From Trichobilharzia szidati (lineage: Eukaryota; Platyhelminthes; Trematoda; Strigeidida; Schistosomatidae): a stretch of DNA of 64,000 nt. The stretch covers positions 157,564,199 to 157,628,198 of the forward strand of contig OX235279.1 of assembly GCA_944472155.2 (NCBI GenBank). The letters run 5' to 3'. The translations under genes and the position numbers were made by a program. How positions within the stretch are numbered: the stretch's first letter is position 1; the number at the start of each line of letters is the position of its first letter. The notes under the pieces are model-generated. The model had not been told where the DNA came from, did not search any database, and saw nothing but the letters and a program-made list of their open reading frames with translations. Below, piece after piece: positions 12,841 to 24,000 of this stretch.

Positions 12841-13220
12841 AATGAATTTAAGATTCTTTGGTCAGTAGTGGTTAGAAATGGGACTGATGATAAGCGTTTC
12901 GTCCTACTTGGGACTCTTTAAATGAATGTACTTGCATCCTCCGCCAACCAATAAGTGACTAATAGATAGTATTCCCTTTCAAACTTAAGCTGAAAACCTG
13001 AAGCCCAAGAGGTGATGGTTCTTGCTGCCCAGTGGCTTAGTGATTAACTTTCAGGAGTATGAAACGAAGAGTGCTATCTGGGTTCAAGTATTAGTGGAGA
13101 CAGTATCAGTCACACCTAATTCTACTGCTAGCCACCATCAACCAAGGAAGTGGAAACACATTGTCCAGTTTTATGAAAAGTTAACTATACGTAGACTTCT
13201 ATACACTCAGTCTTCAGGAA
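12840..13220. repeat. Possible SINE around the hammerhead relic
   Basis: Beside the ribozyme relic, the plus strand at 13027-13085 has an A-box-like run (TGGCTTAGTGATTAAC) and a B-box-like run (GGGTTCAAGT), suggesting a tRNA-derived pol III promoter. The two signals lie on opposite strands, so they may belong to two elements. Confidence 0.4.
12868..12935 (-). ncRNA. Degenerate schistosome-type hammerhead ribozyme (Sm-alpha-like)
   Basis: On the minus strand the sequence reads AAGTACATTCA, six altered bases, GAGTCCCAAGTAGGACGAAA, then CGC. This reproduces stem II (GUCC..GGAC) and the GAAA core of the known Sm-alpha hammerhead. The other half of the core, normally CTGATGAG, has become TTTAAAGAG, so cleavage should be abolished. 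The pattern was recalled from the known ribozyme and not searched. Confidence 0.65.
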
Positions 13221-13259
13221 AGAGAGCGAATTTTAGGTTATAGATAAGTTTAATTATTA

Positions 13260-14435
13260 AGTGTCCCAACCATAAATCTTAACACACTGTTTGGATGGAA
13301 ATACGTTTCCAAACAATTTCATGTCATCAAGCGAAACACCATTGAATATTATCAGACTTTACTTATAAACACGTATTTTCAATAAATTCTTCTTCATGCA
13401 CTACAATTATAAATACATTCATTTAAGCATACAGTAGCCAGTCAGGGAAGGTAAATTATAATCTCATAAGAAAGGTATTGGAGAACAAGTATAAGATGGG
13501 GTGGAACAATAGTCAGTTAGTTTTGAAAATGTGTGGACAATGAGAACATCAGATAAAATGAGATGATATATCTGTGTATAAATTAATGGATTTATAATTG
13601 TGGAGCCTGAAGAAGAATTTATTGCAAACAGTTGTTCGTTCTAAGCAATTTGTTCTGAATAAATTATGAGAATATTGAATTTACTGAAACAGGTATTTCT
13701 TCCAAAGGATTTACCTATGTATATATTCAAAGGTTATGGGCTACTAGTAAATAATATTTAAACAATAGTGACAGTATGGAAAAAATCGCCAACTATACAC
13801 TTAGAAGACAATCGGACTAAGCAAAGAAATATTTACCTTTCAGCGGCAATGTTAGTTAACCAAGAACAATTAGTATAACAATTAAATTAAAAGTTCATCA
13901 TTTGGTTTCTGAACATCGTTCTGCTTAGTGGTGTGTTCAAATGAAATTCGTACAGCCGTTTTCTTTACCGTGACCATCATTACATAAAAGCAAAAGTCTA
14001 ACCATTTGTCCCTTCTCCTTAAGCCTTTTATAAATTATTACTGTTTAAACTATCTTACTGTTCTGCCTACTTCATCATGGTTTTATAAAGGAGGAAAAAG
14101 ATAACCCCCCCCCCACAGCAGGTCTATTCTGGAAAGCCTGATCGACTCACGACACCCAGAGAACCCGAAAACCAACTTCCAAATCATCTTCTACAGAGTA
14201 CCTGGAAATACTGTCATATAGGAGTATGAATCAAACTTCTTCAAACCTCAGAAGAGATAACAATCCACATGTTAAGTCCTAAACTTTAAATGCAGAAGAA
14301 GACAATGAATCTAATATGCCTTAACAGTGGATACATAGTTTTTTATTGATCATAACTTTTTTATTGATATAAGAATAGAACTTGTTCACTGTCGAAGGGT
14401 GCAATTTCATTGTGGATAGAATTTATTTTGATGAA
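13260..14435. other. Intergenic, no gene seen
   Basis: AT-rich, with a run of about 12 C at 14105. A segment at about 13790-13850 is repeated in inverted orientation at about 15360-15425 (core AGAAGACAATCGGA), a short unclassified repeat. Confidence 0.5.
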
Positions 14436-14439
14436 GTCT

Positions 14440-14765
14440 CACAGTATTGTGGGTGTGATTTGGGAGATTGTGGGAGAGGGTTAAAATTCTAAAAAGTGAT
14501 ATAGAGAGAGGTTCATTAATGAATCTTTCATCATAGAATCTACTACACCCAACACAAGCAATAGGAATGACTCAACACTCATACCAGAAATATGGAATAT
14601 ATTACTACCAATCAAATCAAGAGATGAGAAACAGTGGAATCATATAAATGAAGATGGAAAGTTGTGTGAGTAACTTGATATGATTACGATGAGGGATAAA
14701 TTGTCCTCGAAAGGTCAACAGTAAATATCACCGTATAACACTGTGAGACTTTATCAAAATAAACC
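14440..14765 (+). repeat. Unclassified retroelement-like repeat, copy 1
   Basis: Aligns with the minus strand of 35790-36110: both run through an ATAGAATC.ACTAC block, a GGAATGA block and end with A.TAAAC.AA. The second copy has a partly open frame (LITEALFI..NRND..P.IW), which faintly resembles the C-terminal region of Penelope-like elements. Family assignment is uncertain. Confidence 0.5.
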
Positions 14766-15930
14766 TAATTTTTTCGCTTCTTAGTTGTATTATTTTCCTC
14801 TCCGTCTCTCTCTCACTCTCTTGCCTCCTCCACCCACTATTACACTTCTGCTCCTTATGACACTGGTCTTAACTTGACTCTCTTTCAGTTCTAGTTGTGA
14901 TCTGCTCACTCCCGTCAATTGCATTGCATCACTCCATTTACTTACTTAATTTTATTACGGTTTCTGCCCGATTAACGCTTTCTGTATTGCGTAACTGCCA
15001 TGTGAAACTTATGATTAAAATGGAACACATTCGTTTTGCTGCTTATATATATATATATGTATATGAGGTCGCACAGCGTGACAATGGTCACACCCGTAAT
15101 TTTTTATCACTTCATCGACTTGTACACTAATTTGTATCCCAATTATTCATCGTATTTTTCCAAAATTATGGAATCCAACTCTGTAATTTTCTCAATTATT
15201 TCTGCTCTTAAATTATTTGCATCAGTTGTTCTTCGTTAACTAACACTGCCGCTGACACAGCAATATTGAATAATTATTATTAACAAATTTATCACTACTA
15301 CTGGATTGTTGAGCTTCTTTATATTGTGTTGAAAATGCTATGCATGTAGTAGAGTAGATCTATAGATGAAGATCTAATTGAAAGGTAAGTGTCTCTTCGC
15401 TAAATCCGATTGTCTTCTAAATGTCTCGGTGAGGATTTTTTTGTAAATTCTTACATTTTGCATTTTACTTGATACTTCGACTCATCTGTATACATATCAA
15501 GATCATTCTTCTTCTTCTTATTATTATTATTGCTGTTCTACATTTTATTTTTTCAAAGATCTAAGGGGCTATGACAGACTAATTGTAATAATAAAAGTTA
15601 TAACTTTCAGTTTTCAGATTTTATGAGGGGTTGGTTGACAAGAGATTCACCAATCGACAACGAAATATATCAAGGAGACATCAGTTCACTTTTATCCTAA
15701 GTGTGGTTGTTTTCGATAGAGTTCACTGGTTTTTTGTTTAAATTCACCAAAGGGGAAAATTCGTGTATGCATAGTGAGTTGGCCATTTATATGTAAAAAT
15801 AAATTATGCATATTTACACTAAAAATAGAAAAAAGGAACAAAGAAAATATAATATGAAGCCATGGCCAGAAAGGAAATGCAAGGAACAGGGGTCACTAGT
15901 AGGCAATAAACCTATTGCCCAACCAACAAA
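14766..15930. other. Intergenic, no gene seen
   Basis: AT-rich with CT-rich and (TA)n stretches (for example about 15043-15057). The missing C-terminal exons of the minus-strand transporter would be expected on this side, but I could not recognise any. Confidence 0.45.
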
Positions 15931-15934
15931 TATG

Positions 15935-16178
15935 CATAAGGAAGTAGAAATGGATGAACTGGACATGCACTGAGAAGACCACATGAATGTCACTCAGGCC
16001 TTCAAGTCGAACTCAAATTGAAATCGACAGGTTGGGAATGGGTATGAGGGTGGAATGGACCACGTGAGGAGGAAATGATGAAAGCTTATGGGGACTGATT
16101 CAGGCAGCTAGATAAAGATTGTGGAGGGCGGATGAAGCCCTGTATCACACTTAGAACCCAAGGGACAAATAATTATTA
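15935..16178 (+). mobile_element. RTE-B 3'-end fragment
   Basis: Ends with GATGAAGCCCTGTATCACAC then TTAGAACCCAAGGGA and an A/T tail, a diverged form of the RTE-B terminus. It lies just downstream of the last visible transporter exon, inside the following intron. Confidence 0.75.
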
Positions 16179-16228
16179 TATTAAGCGGTGATAACATGGT
16201 ATATACATACATATACATATGGTCTTAC

Positions 16229-17245
16229 TTGTAAGCATGTTCTTGGAGTTGATGGCAGTTCAACCGGAAGCAGTGTAGTCCCACCATAAATAATCATTCC
16301 CCAGATAAAATTAATTGCAATTAGTAAAGGCGTTGCTAGAGCATATTGATTATAAATAAGTTTCATGGTATTTTTAAATGTTGGTGTTGTATTAGCACAA
16401 TTTTGATTTTCTTCAATCGTCAGCATGTTATTTAGAAAAGTACATGATTTGTTCGATGAATGGTTATCATTACTGTGGTCATTATTTTCATTATCTGTAA
16501 TGCTTTTCGATGGAATTCGACCGTTGCATTTTGCAATCTCATCCAGAACATTTGCTGCCTCTTCATAATTTCCCCACTGAGCCAATAGTATGGGTGATTC
16601 TTGTATGAAATAGGCTAAGCCTAATGCACATAACAACAGGGGTGCTGTTGTAAATAATATAAAAAATCTCCAACTAAGTTTTGCTACAGAACATCCAAGT
16701 CCGATACCAGTTACATAGAGAGCAATAAAAGAATCAAAAAAACAAACAAGTAATTGACCAGTAGCTTGGTAATTTTCTGGTAGCACTTCTGATATCATTG
16801 AACAACCAGCTGTTAGTAAGCCCCCAATGTATAGACCTGATATAAAGCGCAAAGTTGCTAACCACGTATATGTTGGTGAAATAGCACATAACCATGTCAT
16901 GTGAATAAGTGCAAGACAACAAACAACATTCAAATCTTTACGTCCGAGTCTATCTGATAAATATCCTATCGGTGGAGAACCTATACATATACCCAAAAAT
17001 ACTAGAGTGGTAAGAAGAGCAACATAATCCGAACTCATGTTCCATTCACATCGTAGTGTAGGCCCAAGAATTGCTTGAATTAAAGTTTCCATGGTATCAG
17101 TCGCTTGAGCCATACCGATGATTATAATGACACGAACTTGATACCATCCAAAACCTAGTTGATCCAAAATAGCTTGAACTCCAGAAAGTTTAACAGCCGT
17201 ATCAGACTCCATTGCATGTAATGTGGGGAGGCTTTGGAAAGTCAT
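16229..17245 (-). CDS. SVOP: SVOP/SV2-type major facilitator transporter, N-terminal exon(s)
   Basis: A membrane transporter of the major facilitator superfamily, most like synaptic vesicle 2-related protein; the family sits on vesicles and its substrate is not established. The exon gives TM1 (near VRVIIIIGMAQATD), the luminal/loop sequence LRCEW, TM2, the signature GYLSDRLGRK before TM3, TM3-TM6, then ESPILLAQWGNYEEAANVLD typical of SV2/SVOP, a long Asn/Ser-rich loop (about residues 235-270) longer than I expect for SVOP, and TM7 (IAINFIWGMIIYGG). The ORF ends at a splice donor (CAA|GTAAGA, donor at 16228), so the C-terminal half lies in exons I could not find. Two starts are possible, ATG at 17245 or at 17212; the second fits the family better. 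An upstream exon cannot be excluded. Organic-anion/cation SLC22-like transporters are a less likely alternative. Confidence 0.8.
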
Positions 17246-17616
17246 TTTCAAGAAGAAAGCAGTCCATGCCTTTTTAACCAATCATCAGGCGACGTTTCGC
17301 AAGTCAAATTTTCAGAATGTTAGTGAGAAATTCGATACTCCAAAAATAGTAAATTATTTTGGAAAATTAAAAAAAACATGAATCTAATTTATAAATTGAA
17401 TCTAGTCATCACTGAGATTCTTCAAAGGAATTTGTTTTGCATTGGACCATTGGACATCCGAATTATTATTAGTTATTTCAAACAAAACCCCATTTTCCTT
17501 CAACTATTTTGCAGGAATATTAACTTTTACTTATTTATCTTGCATGAAAAGTGCAAAGGGACTTTTTAAATCACATTGTTGTTTTGCGACAGTTTGACTG
17601 AATCGGTCAGGTGTTG
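17246..17616. promoter_or_regulatory. Shared divergent promoter region (transporter / EMC5)
   Basis: The minus-strand transporter and plus-strand EMC5 start head to head, with about 0.4 kb between start codons. No TATA box can be assigned with confidence. A possible trans-splice or splice acceptor (GGTCAG|GTG) lies at about 17610, just before the EMC5 start. Confidence 0.45.
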
Positions 17617-17634
17617 ATGGCGCTGAAATGGTAA
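17617..17634 (+). promoter_or_regulatory. Short upstream ORF overlapping the EMC5 start codon
   Basis: ATG at 17617 opens a five-codon frame (MALKW, stop TAA at 17632-17634) in a different frame from EMC5. It runs across the EMC5 ATG at 17628. A ribosome starting at 17617 would terminate 2-4 bases past the EMC5 start, so it could lower EMC5 translation or allow reinitiation. Confidence 0.5.
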
Positions 17635-18069
17635 GTGCTTCTCGCGCTGCCCTAGTCGTTGGGCTCTGTGGCCTCACACACGCTGCCTATTCCGCTGCCC
17701 AGCGTAAGTTCCTCGTAGTTCCCGAGCTCTTATCATTTCAAACCCTTGTAGATCGTTCTTATATCCGTTTAACAGAACAGGAATATAGCTCATTACCTAT
17801 TGATGTGAGTATGTGATTTTCTTTAACATTGTCGCATTATGTTACAGATCCTTGTGCAAATAGTTCTCTCTTTCATTGTCGTCTGCATTGGTCTCGTTGG
17901 TCTCACTGGAAATCTGAAGGAGATAGAAGCTGCTGCGGAGTTCAGGGAGAAGTAAGTTCCATCAATCGTTTCATGCATTTTTAGGACCTGTGATTCACTT
18001 GGAAATAGACCTTCCTTTTACATTTTTCATCACCGCAAAGTTCCCTCGTCGACTAATCCCACCCTCTAA
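17628..18069 (+). CDS. EMC5: ER membrane protein complex subunit 5 (EMC5/MMGT1)
   Basis: Subunit of the ER membrane complex, which inserts tail-anchored and multipass proteins into the ER bilayer; also described as a magnesium transporter (MMgT). Four exons, 17628-17703, 17752-17804, 17848-17951 and 17985-18069, give a 105-residue protein (family about 130) across introns of 48, 43 and 33 bp, all GT..AG. TM1 is GLCGLTHAAYSAAQ. The family signature HRSYIRLTEQE..SLPID spans the first junction, which supports that tiny intron. TM2 is ILVQIVLSFIVVCIGLVGL, followed by the conserved C-terminal PSFYIFHHR. The C-terminal tail is shorter than in vertebrates. Stop TAA is at 18067. WDR53 starts 13 bases later on the same strand. 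Strong assignment. Confidence 0.94.
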
Positions 18070-18082
18070 TTCAGGAGTCACA
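18070..18082 (+). promoter_or_regulatory. Intercistronic gap with putative trans-splice acceptor
   Basis: Between the EMC5 stop and the WDR53 ATG are only 13 bases, TTCAGGAGTCACA. They contain an acceptor-like TTCAG (AG at 18073-18074) preceded by a pyrimidine-containing stretch. Schistosomes use spliced-leader trans-splicing to separate closely packed genes, so this AG is a plausible leader addition site giving a 5' UTR of about 8 nt plus leader. It could alternatively be an ordinary cis acceptor. Confidence 0.55.
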
Positions 18083-21000
18083 ATGTCCACCAACCCTATT
18101 GTTCTTGCCCGTGGACACACAGAAGCAGTCACATCTTTGTCACTTTCTGATCATCTGCTGGCATCTGGAAGTGTGGATGGCAATACTTATTTCTGGTCGC
18201 TTGATCAAAGTCCTTATCCTGTTCTCCAGGCTCCGAGATATGGTCACTGTTCTAGTCTTAAATTTAGTGTTAAACAACCGAATATGCTGTACGGCGCATA
18301 CTGTCAAGAAATTGTTTCCTGGGATATTCGCAACATAACACAGCCATCTGGTGTTTGGAAAGTATGTTCCCAGAACTACCCTTTCAAAACTAATCTTTCA
18401 ACCCTTAGGTTAATGAAGAAAAAGTGAATTCCATTGATGTATCGGAGATTGGTGATCGTCTGGCATCGGCAGATGGTACTGGTGCTGTACAGATTATTGA
18501 CTTGAGTAATGGTACCCTTGTGCGAACTCTTAGGAAGCACGATAGAAGCGTGTCTTCAGCTAAGTTTCGCCCCGGCCGTCCTTGGCAGCTGGTGAGCGGT
18601 GGTGTCGACTGTAAAGTTGTCGTTTCCGACTGGAAAGGAAGCGGTCTAGCGGTAAATATATTTGAGTTGGATGAAATGGTGGATTACTCTGTGTCCGACT
18701 TAAACAATGTGGCGGCTGACGATAGTTATGTAGACAGTATAGATGATGAATCCTTGAATCCATTATCCGGTCTCGATTTTGTCTCCACCATGTACTATGA
18801 CGGGGGTTATACCAGAACTGATGACCGCACTCGAGATCGGTTCGCCGAGCAAATTGTAAGTCGACTAACGTCAACATCTTTTTGTATTTGTTACATGTGT
18901 CCTTATACACTGTTTCAACCTACAAGATTTCATGATGACCAGAACAGTATCTTGTTCCATGACTCCTCATCTTATAAAGTAGCCTACTGTGTAGATAAAA
19001 GTAGGATGGAACTTAGGCTTTTCAGCGTGTGTACTAGGTGTTTATCGCAATATTTCTGGTCGTTTCTTTAAAAGTGAAATCTGTGTTTTGTTTCTTGCAC
19101 TGTAATGTTGGAAAATACATAATGAGCTGTAAATTCTAGTTGACATCACAATGAAGGCTCTTCATCTCATTCTAGTGTTCCCTTGTGAAGTGTTTTTTAC
19201 GTTGAAGCTCATAATCGTCAATTTGGTGAAACCCATGCAGATATGCTCTTCACTTGTTTGGAAACACTATATACGCCATGCTAATCCTTTCTACATCATC
19301 AGGGACAGTAGAAGATTGAGAATAACTTCAGTGTGTATCAGCACAAAAGGATCAATGAGCTGCTGCATAACTGTTAAAGGAAGAAGTTTCTCATTGCCTG
19401 CAAAGAACTTCAACTCCAGATGTGACTAACTATAAGTTCTGCTACCAACTAGATGATATATTTCAGATGGCTTTGGCAATTATTGCAGTGGTAGTTCCTA
19501 CGTGGATATCTTTGCTCTGAGGAAAGTCCTTTATGTGGTATAGATAGACTAGTCGGTCCCAGGACGAGTCAGTGTATCAGCAGCAGTCCACTTGTCACCT
19601 TATCTTTCGGTGGTTATCACTGATTAGGTTCTGTGGCTTGTCAATCAGGCTATAACATGTCGCAATAGTAAACAGCAGTCCCTCTTTCTGGAGTAGTCTC
19701 CCGAACCCTAACATAAAATCAGTTCATGACGTTGGTAGGTGAAAAAAGCTTGAAAGATAGAAAATGTGTGACAAAGAAATTACGCCCATCAAGTAGTCAA
19801 ATTTGCAAAAGGTGATCAAGGTGGCTGCGAGAGTCGGGACACTTTTCACTTAATGATGGTGCTAGGGAAAGTATGCGGTCATACAAAAGCACATTATTAA
19901 TGCATGATGTCATGTATTGTTGGTGTAGACCATGCTTAAGGAGGTTTAGGTTGCTTGAATAGGGTCATTTGAATGCTTTGTTTCATCATTCAGTCACGAA
20001 TGCTATGAATGAACATAAACAAGATGTTTGTGTGAACAGGAAATAACCGATCAAGTTGTAAACCTACGAAACTCTATACTTTTTTAAATGTGTGACATGC
20101 GTGATCAATATCTATTTCAACTGACAATGGATGCATAGGTGAATACTAATATTAATGTTTTTTCCTCTCCACGTATCATTATCATTGCTATTACTCATTC
20201 TTTGCTTTTCCAACAGAATATAGGGCTTTGGCGGCACACCCCCATTGCACTTGATTCTTTGCCATTACTTTCAACTGCCTCCACATATCATTATCTTTGT
20301 GTCACCCTCAGACTGAAGCCCAACTTCACCTTCTATTCTGGTTCCTCTGTAGTGCCTGGTGTGTGATGTCAACTGAAGCTCTGTATCCACAGAGCACCTT
20401 CATTTTCATTTGCATGTTTGTAAGGCAACGTATTTTCAGCTTGTTTGTTGCTAGAGCTCCTTGTCATCTGTCCTTTCGAGCCTTTTGATCTTCAGTATCG
20501 AGGCAGCAATGAGAGTTGTAGATGAAAATCTCTAGTATCCTATTGGAGTCTTTTGATGATACGCTGTCTCTGAATCATATAGTAGCAAATTCTGATCTTC
20601 CTTGTACTGAGTAAGTAACGTAGATCTTCAAACTGATTTCGGAGCAGTGATGGTCTGTCTTGCTTTCCCGATCTTGTCTTTGACATCCGCTTCTCTACCG
20701 CTGCCAGTAGTTGATACGATGTTTCCCAGGTAAGCAAGAGTTGACTTTCTTTTGATTTCTTTCACTGGTGATCACCAGTGCTTGTTGATCATCTCTGCGT
20801 TTACATGAAGTCCTGTCTTCTCTGCCTGTTCTGCTAACTTGTTGGTTTAAAATTGTAGATCTTCGAGTTTGTGGCACGCGAGATATGAAACATCCACTAG
20901 GAGCAGATCTTCTTGGGTCTTTTTGTCAGTTCAGTGTATTCTGGTCCAGTGGGCCACAATCAGGAAGGTTGTCAGTGGCAGTAAGCAGTCTTGTCTCATT

Positions 21001-24000
21001 TCTGTCTTCACCTCGAACACCTGATGTTGGTATTCGGCGTTACCGTACAGTTGTTTAATGCGGTTTATAAAAGTTCGTGGCGGCACACCGTTGATGAGGC
21101 AGTTTTCAAATTTACGTAAGTCCTTTGAAGTTACCGGCTCAATGCTTTTGCCGCTCCTTTGCTCAATACGTTGTAAATTATACTCAGCGTCTGCTTCCGG
21201 TATTCGTCTCTGCTCTGGTTCATCATTCTTCTTTACTCCATCACCGTCCATATGTCCATTGTGAGTCATTCCTTGTCCTGTCTCAGATTTCTGTACGGGT
21301 TTGCTTTTGCACCAATTCTAGGGCGTCCTTGTGTTTTTCACACAAGCTAACTCGATGATTTTGCTTACTGTTTCTGACTTTATCCTGTTGACCACGGTAG
21401 AGGTGCCCGTTGTTGCGTTGTCCTTCAGTTGCAGTGTTGGGGATGAATTATAGCCTTTATCCTGATTGCTTGAAGGCCTTCAGCTTTACTTTGAAGGGTC
21501 CTTGCACTAAATAATATATGGTCTGGGCTCCTATCTGCTCATCTCAACTTAGTTTCTGGCGGGCTGCATCTCAACTTTCTTAAGATTAAGATGAAGTCCA
21601 TCTAATTTTTGATGTGTTCGTTGGGTGAAACCGATGTCACTTTGTGTATATGCTTGTGGTTGTAAACGCTGCCTCTGATCACCGAATTATTGAAGGTGCC
21701 GAAGTGTGTGAGCAGTTCACTGCCCTGCTCCCAACCGTCCCACTTTTCCGGGCTTATTAGCGACTGGTAACCTAGGTAAGATTATATGTAACTACTGGGT
21801 TACATGTTTGTGGCTCTAGAGTCATGTTTATTTATCTCCTGCATAGTTTTGATTTTTTTACAGAAAGGTTCTAAAACACTAGAAAAATATTATTCGCCTT
21901 CCAATAATTGAAGCCATTTGATTTAACTGTCATTCATCTTTGAAATCATTTTTTTTCACGCAGGCACGACTCTTTCTTTTGCCCACACCAGTATCATCAA
22001 GTAATCCCCGGCCTTCTAGCATACCGTTAAGTACTCGTTCAGTTATGTCAATCGCATGTTCGCAATCTGGTAACATCGTCGCTGCCGGACTTGAGAGCAG
22101 CACCATTGAATTATTTGCCGGGCCTGGCAAGTATCTACACCATTATGAATCATTATATGGTCACCAGGGTGGAGTGTCAACCATCCATTTTATAAGTGTA
22201 TGTTTGCTAATATTTTTGTTTCCCTTGCTGTCACAAAGGTAGTAACATATGTAGGTTTTTTTTAAATCTCAACTTATACGGTTTAATGTGTCACGAGGTA
22301 TAAAAGCTGCAACGTAGCTATTATAATGCTCGCTTACGTCAGAATTCTCAACTTGCTCCATCTTTGGTGGTGACGTGATATCCAGGTATCGATGAGAGGA
22401 CGTGTGTACTGTGAAGCAGTTTGTTCTGTGTTCCTTTATGACTGTGTATCATGGCTGTTGAGAGTGGAAGAAGTGAAGAGGATACTTGTCTTCCACCATA
22501 GGTGATTGCGTCCTATCTCATACTTCGAGTGCTACAATATAGTTGGGTTTAATGTTAAGCAGCGTCAGCTGATCTAGTAATATGTCAAAAATAGTTGTGG
22601 CTGCGGGTTAAGAGTGGAACATAAGGCTTCAACAGCACATCGTCATTCCTCCACGCTCATGCTTTTTATCGCTCCACGATTGCCCATAAACTTCTATTTC
22701 TTCCCCACATGATTACCACTGTATTAACCTCAGAAGTCCAACTTATCTTTTTCCATTTAAGTTCCACTAAACGACCTAGTATGTAACGTCACACAGCAGT
22801 GCGCTCAGCTTATGTGTATCCAATCAACTTCCTTCTTCATATTTGTTAGTTATTTATCCTTTCTGTGACCATATGATCTTCACTATCGAGCGAAAGAGGT
22901 AATTGTGTGTGTTAGGAATACCTTCAGTGGTTAGCCCATCCTGTTGAACATACAAAAACACGGGAATAAAAATTCGGATCTCGTTGGTTATCGTGAGTGC
23001 CGTTAATCCTAATACTAATCTCGGAGTGTGAACACCTGTCTTGCATTTACGATCCTAGCTTTGAGATCCTCTAGTTGTTGTTGTTGTTGACACGATGCTG
23101 CCTAGAAAAATGAGAAGTGACTTCCTAAATATAACTTCTACCGATGGTGACTAATGCCCGTTGTTTGTTGGTTATCAGCAAACCCCCTTACTACTTTTTG
23201 TTCACTTGAAGTTGTCTCATCACTTCCTGCTCCCTCAACTTGTTGAGTTCCGCCTGTGGATTGTCGAGTTTTGTGACATCAGACAGGACATATCTACAAG
23301 GTCCGGGTCTCCTGGATTCTTTTTGTCGATCTAATGTTTAGGTCTCTCAGTGTCTTCTTGTTGATGCGATGTATGCCCGTCTTCACCACAAACAGGAATA
23401 TTATCAGTGACAAAAGGTAGTCTTGTTGTATTCCTGTCTTCACTTCCAAGACTTTGATGAGCTTTCTGTTTTGAATCATTTGACATTTTGCATCATCATA
23501 TTCACATAGCTGTTGAATGAGGCTAATGAAGGTTTGGGTGACTACTTCCTAGTGTTTGTTGAAGCAGTTTCCAAATTCGATGAAGTTGAGGTGGAGAGTT
23601 GACTGGCATTCTATGTTCTCTTCCGTGCTGATGCTTTTACTGAATTCAGCTTGTCGCGAGTGAGAATTTCTCACCCAGGGCATCTTTTAGTTTCTGCACG
23701 ATGATGCGGCTGAATATTTTTGCAGTTGATAGTAGTATAATTCTGCACCAGCTCAAATCAATATGAAATTCTCTTTTATTTTTCAGGATACATTACTAAT
23801 CAGCGGTGGTAAAGACGAGAGTATCTATGTATGGAATCTTGAATCGGATGCTTATGGTCAAGGTACATATCACGGTGAAGAAGTGAACGCCTTTGAGGGT
23901 AAACAGCTGGAACGTGTTATCGTTGCGGATTCCTCACCTGTAATTAGAGTGAGTTGCACAATATATATATTAAAAGTAATTATTAGTTTTGCACGTTGTT

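Noticed and set aside
14104..14116. Poly(C) run as a special regulatory tract
   Set aside because: A simple homopolymer with no supporting context; a similar G run at 26226 lies in a SINE-like repeat.
16734..16922. ORF in another frame over the transporter exon
   Set aside because: It overlaps the MFS coding frame, which has clear family motifs; the other frame has none.
18424..19071. Full 215-codon ORF as a separate protein
   Set aside because: Only 18409-18855 is WDR53 exon 2; beyond the GTAAGT donor at 18856 the frame loses WD similarity.
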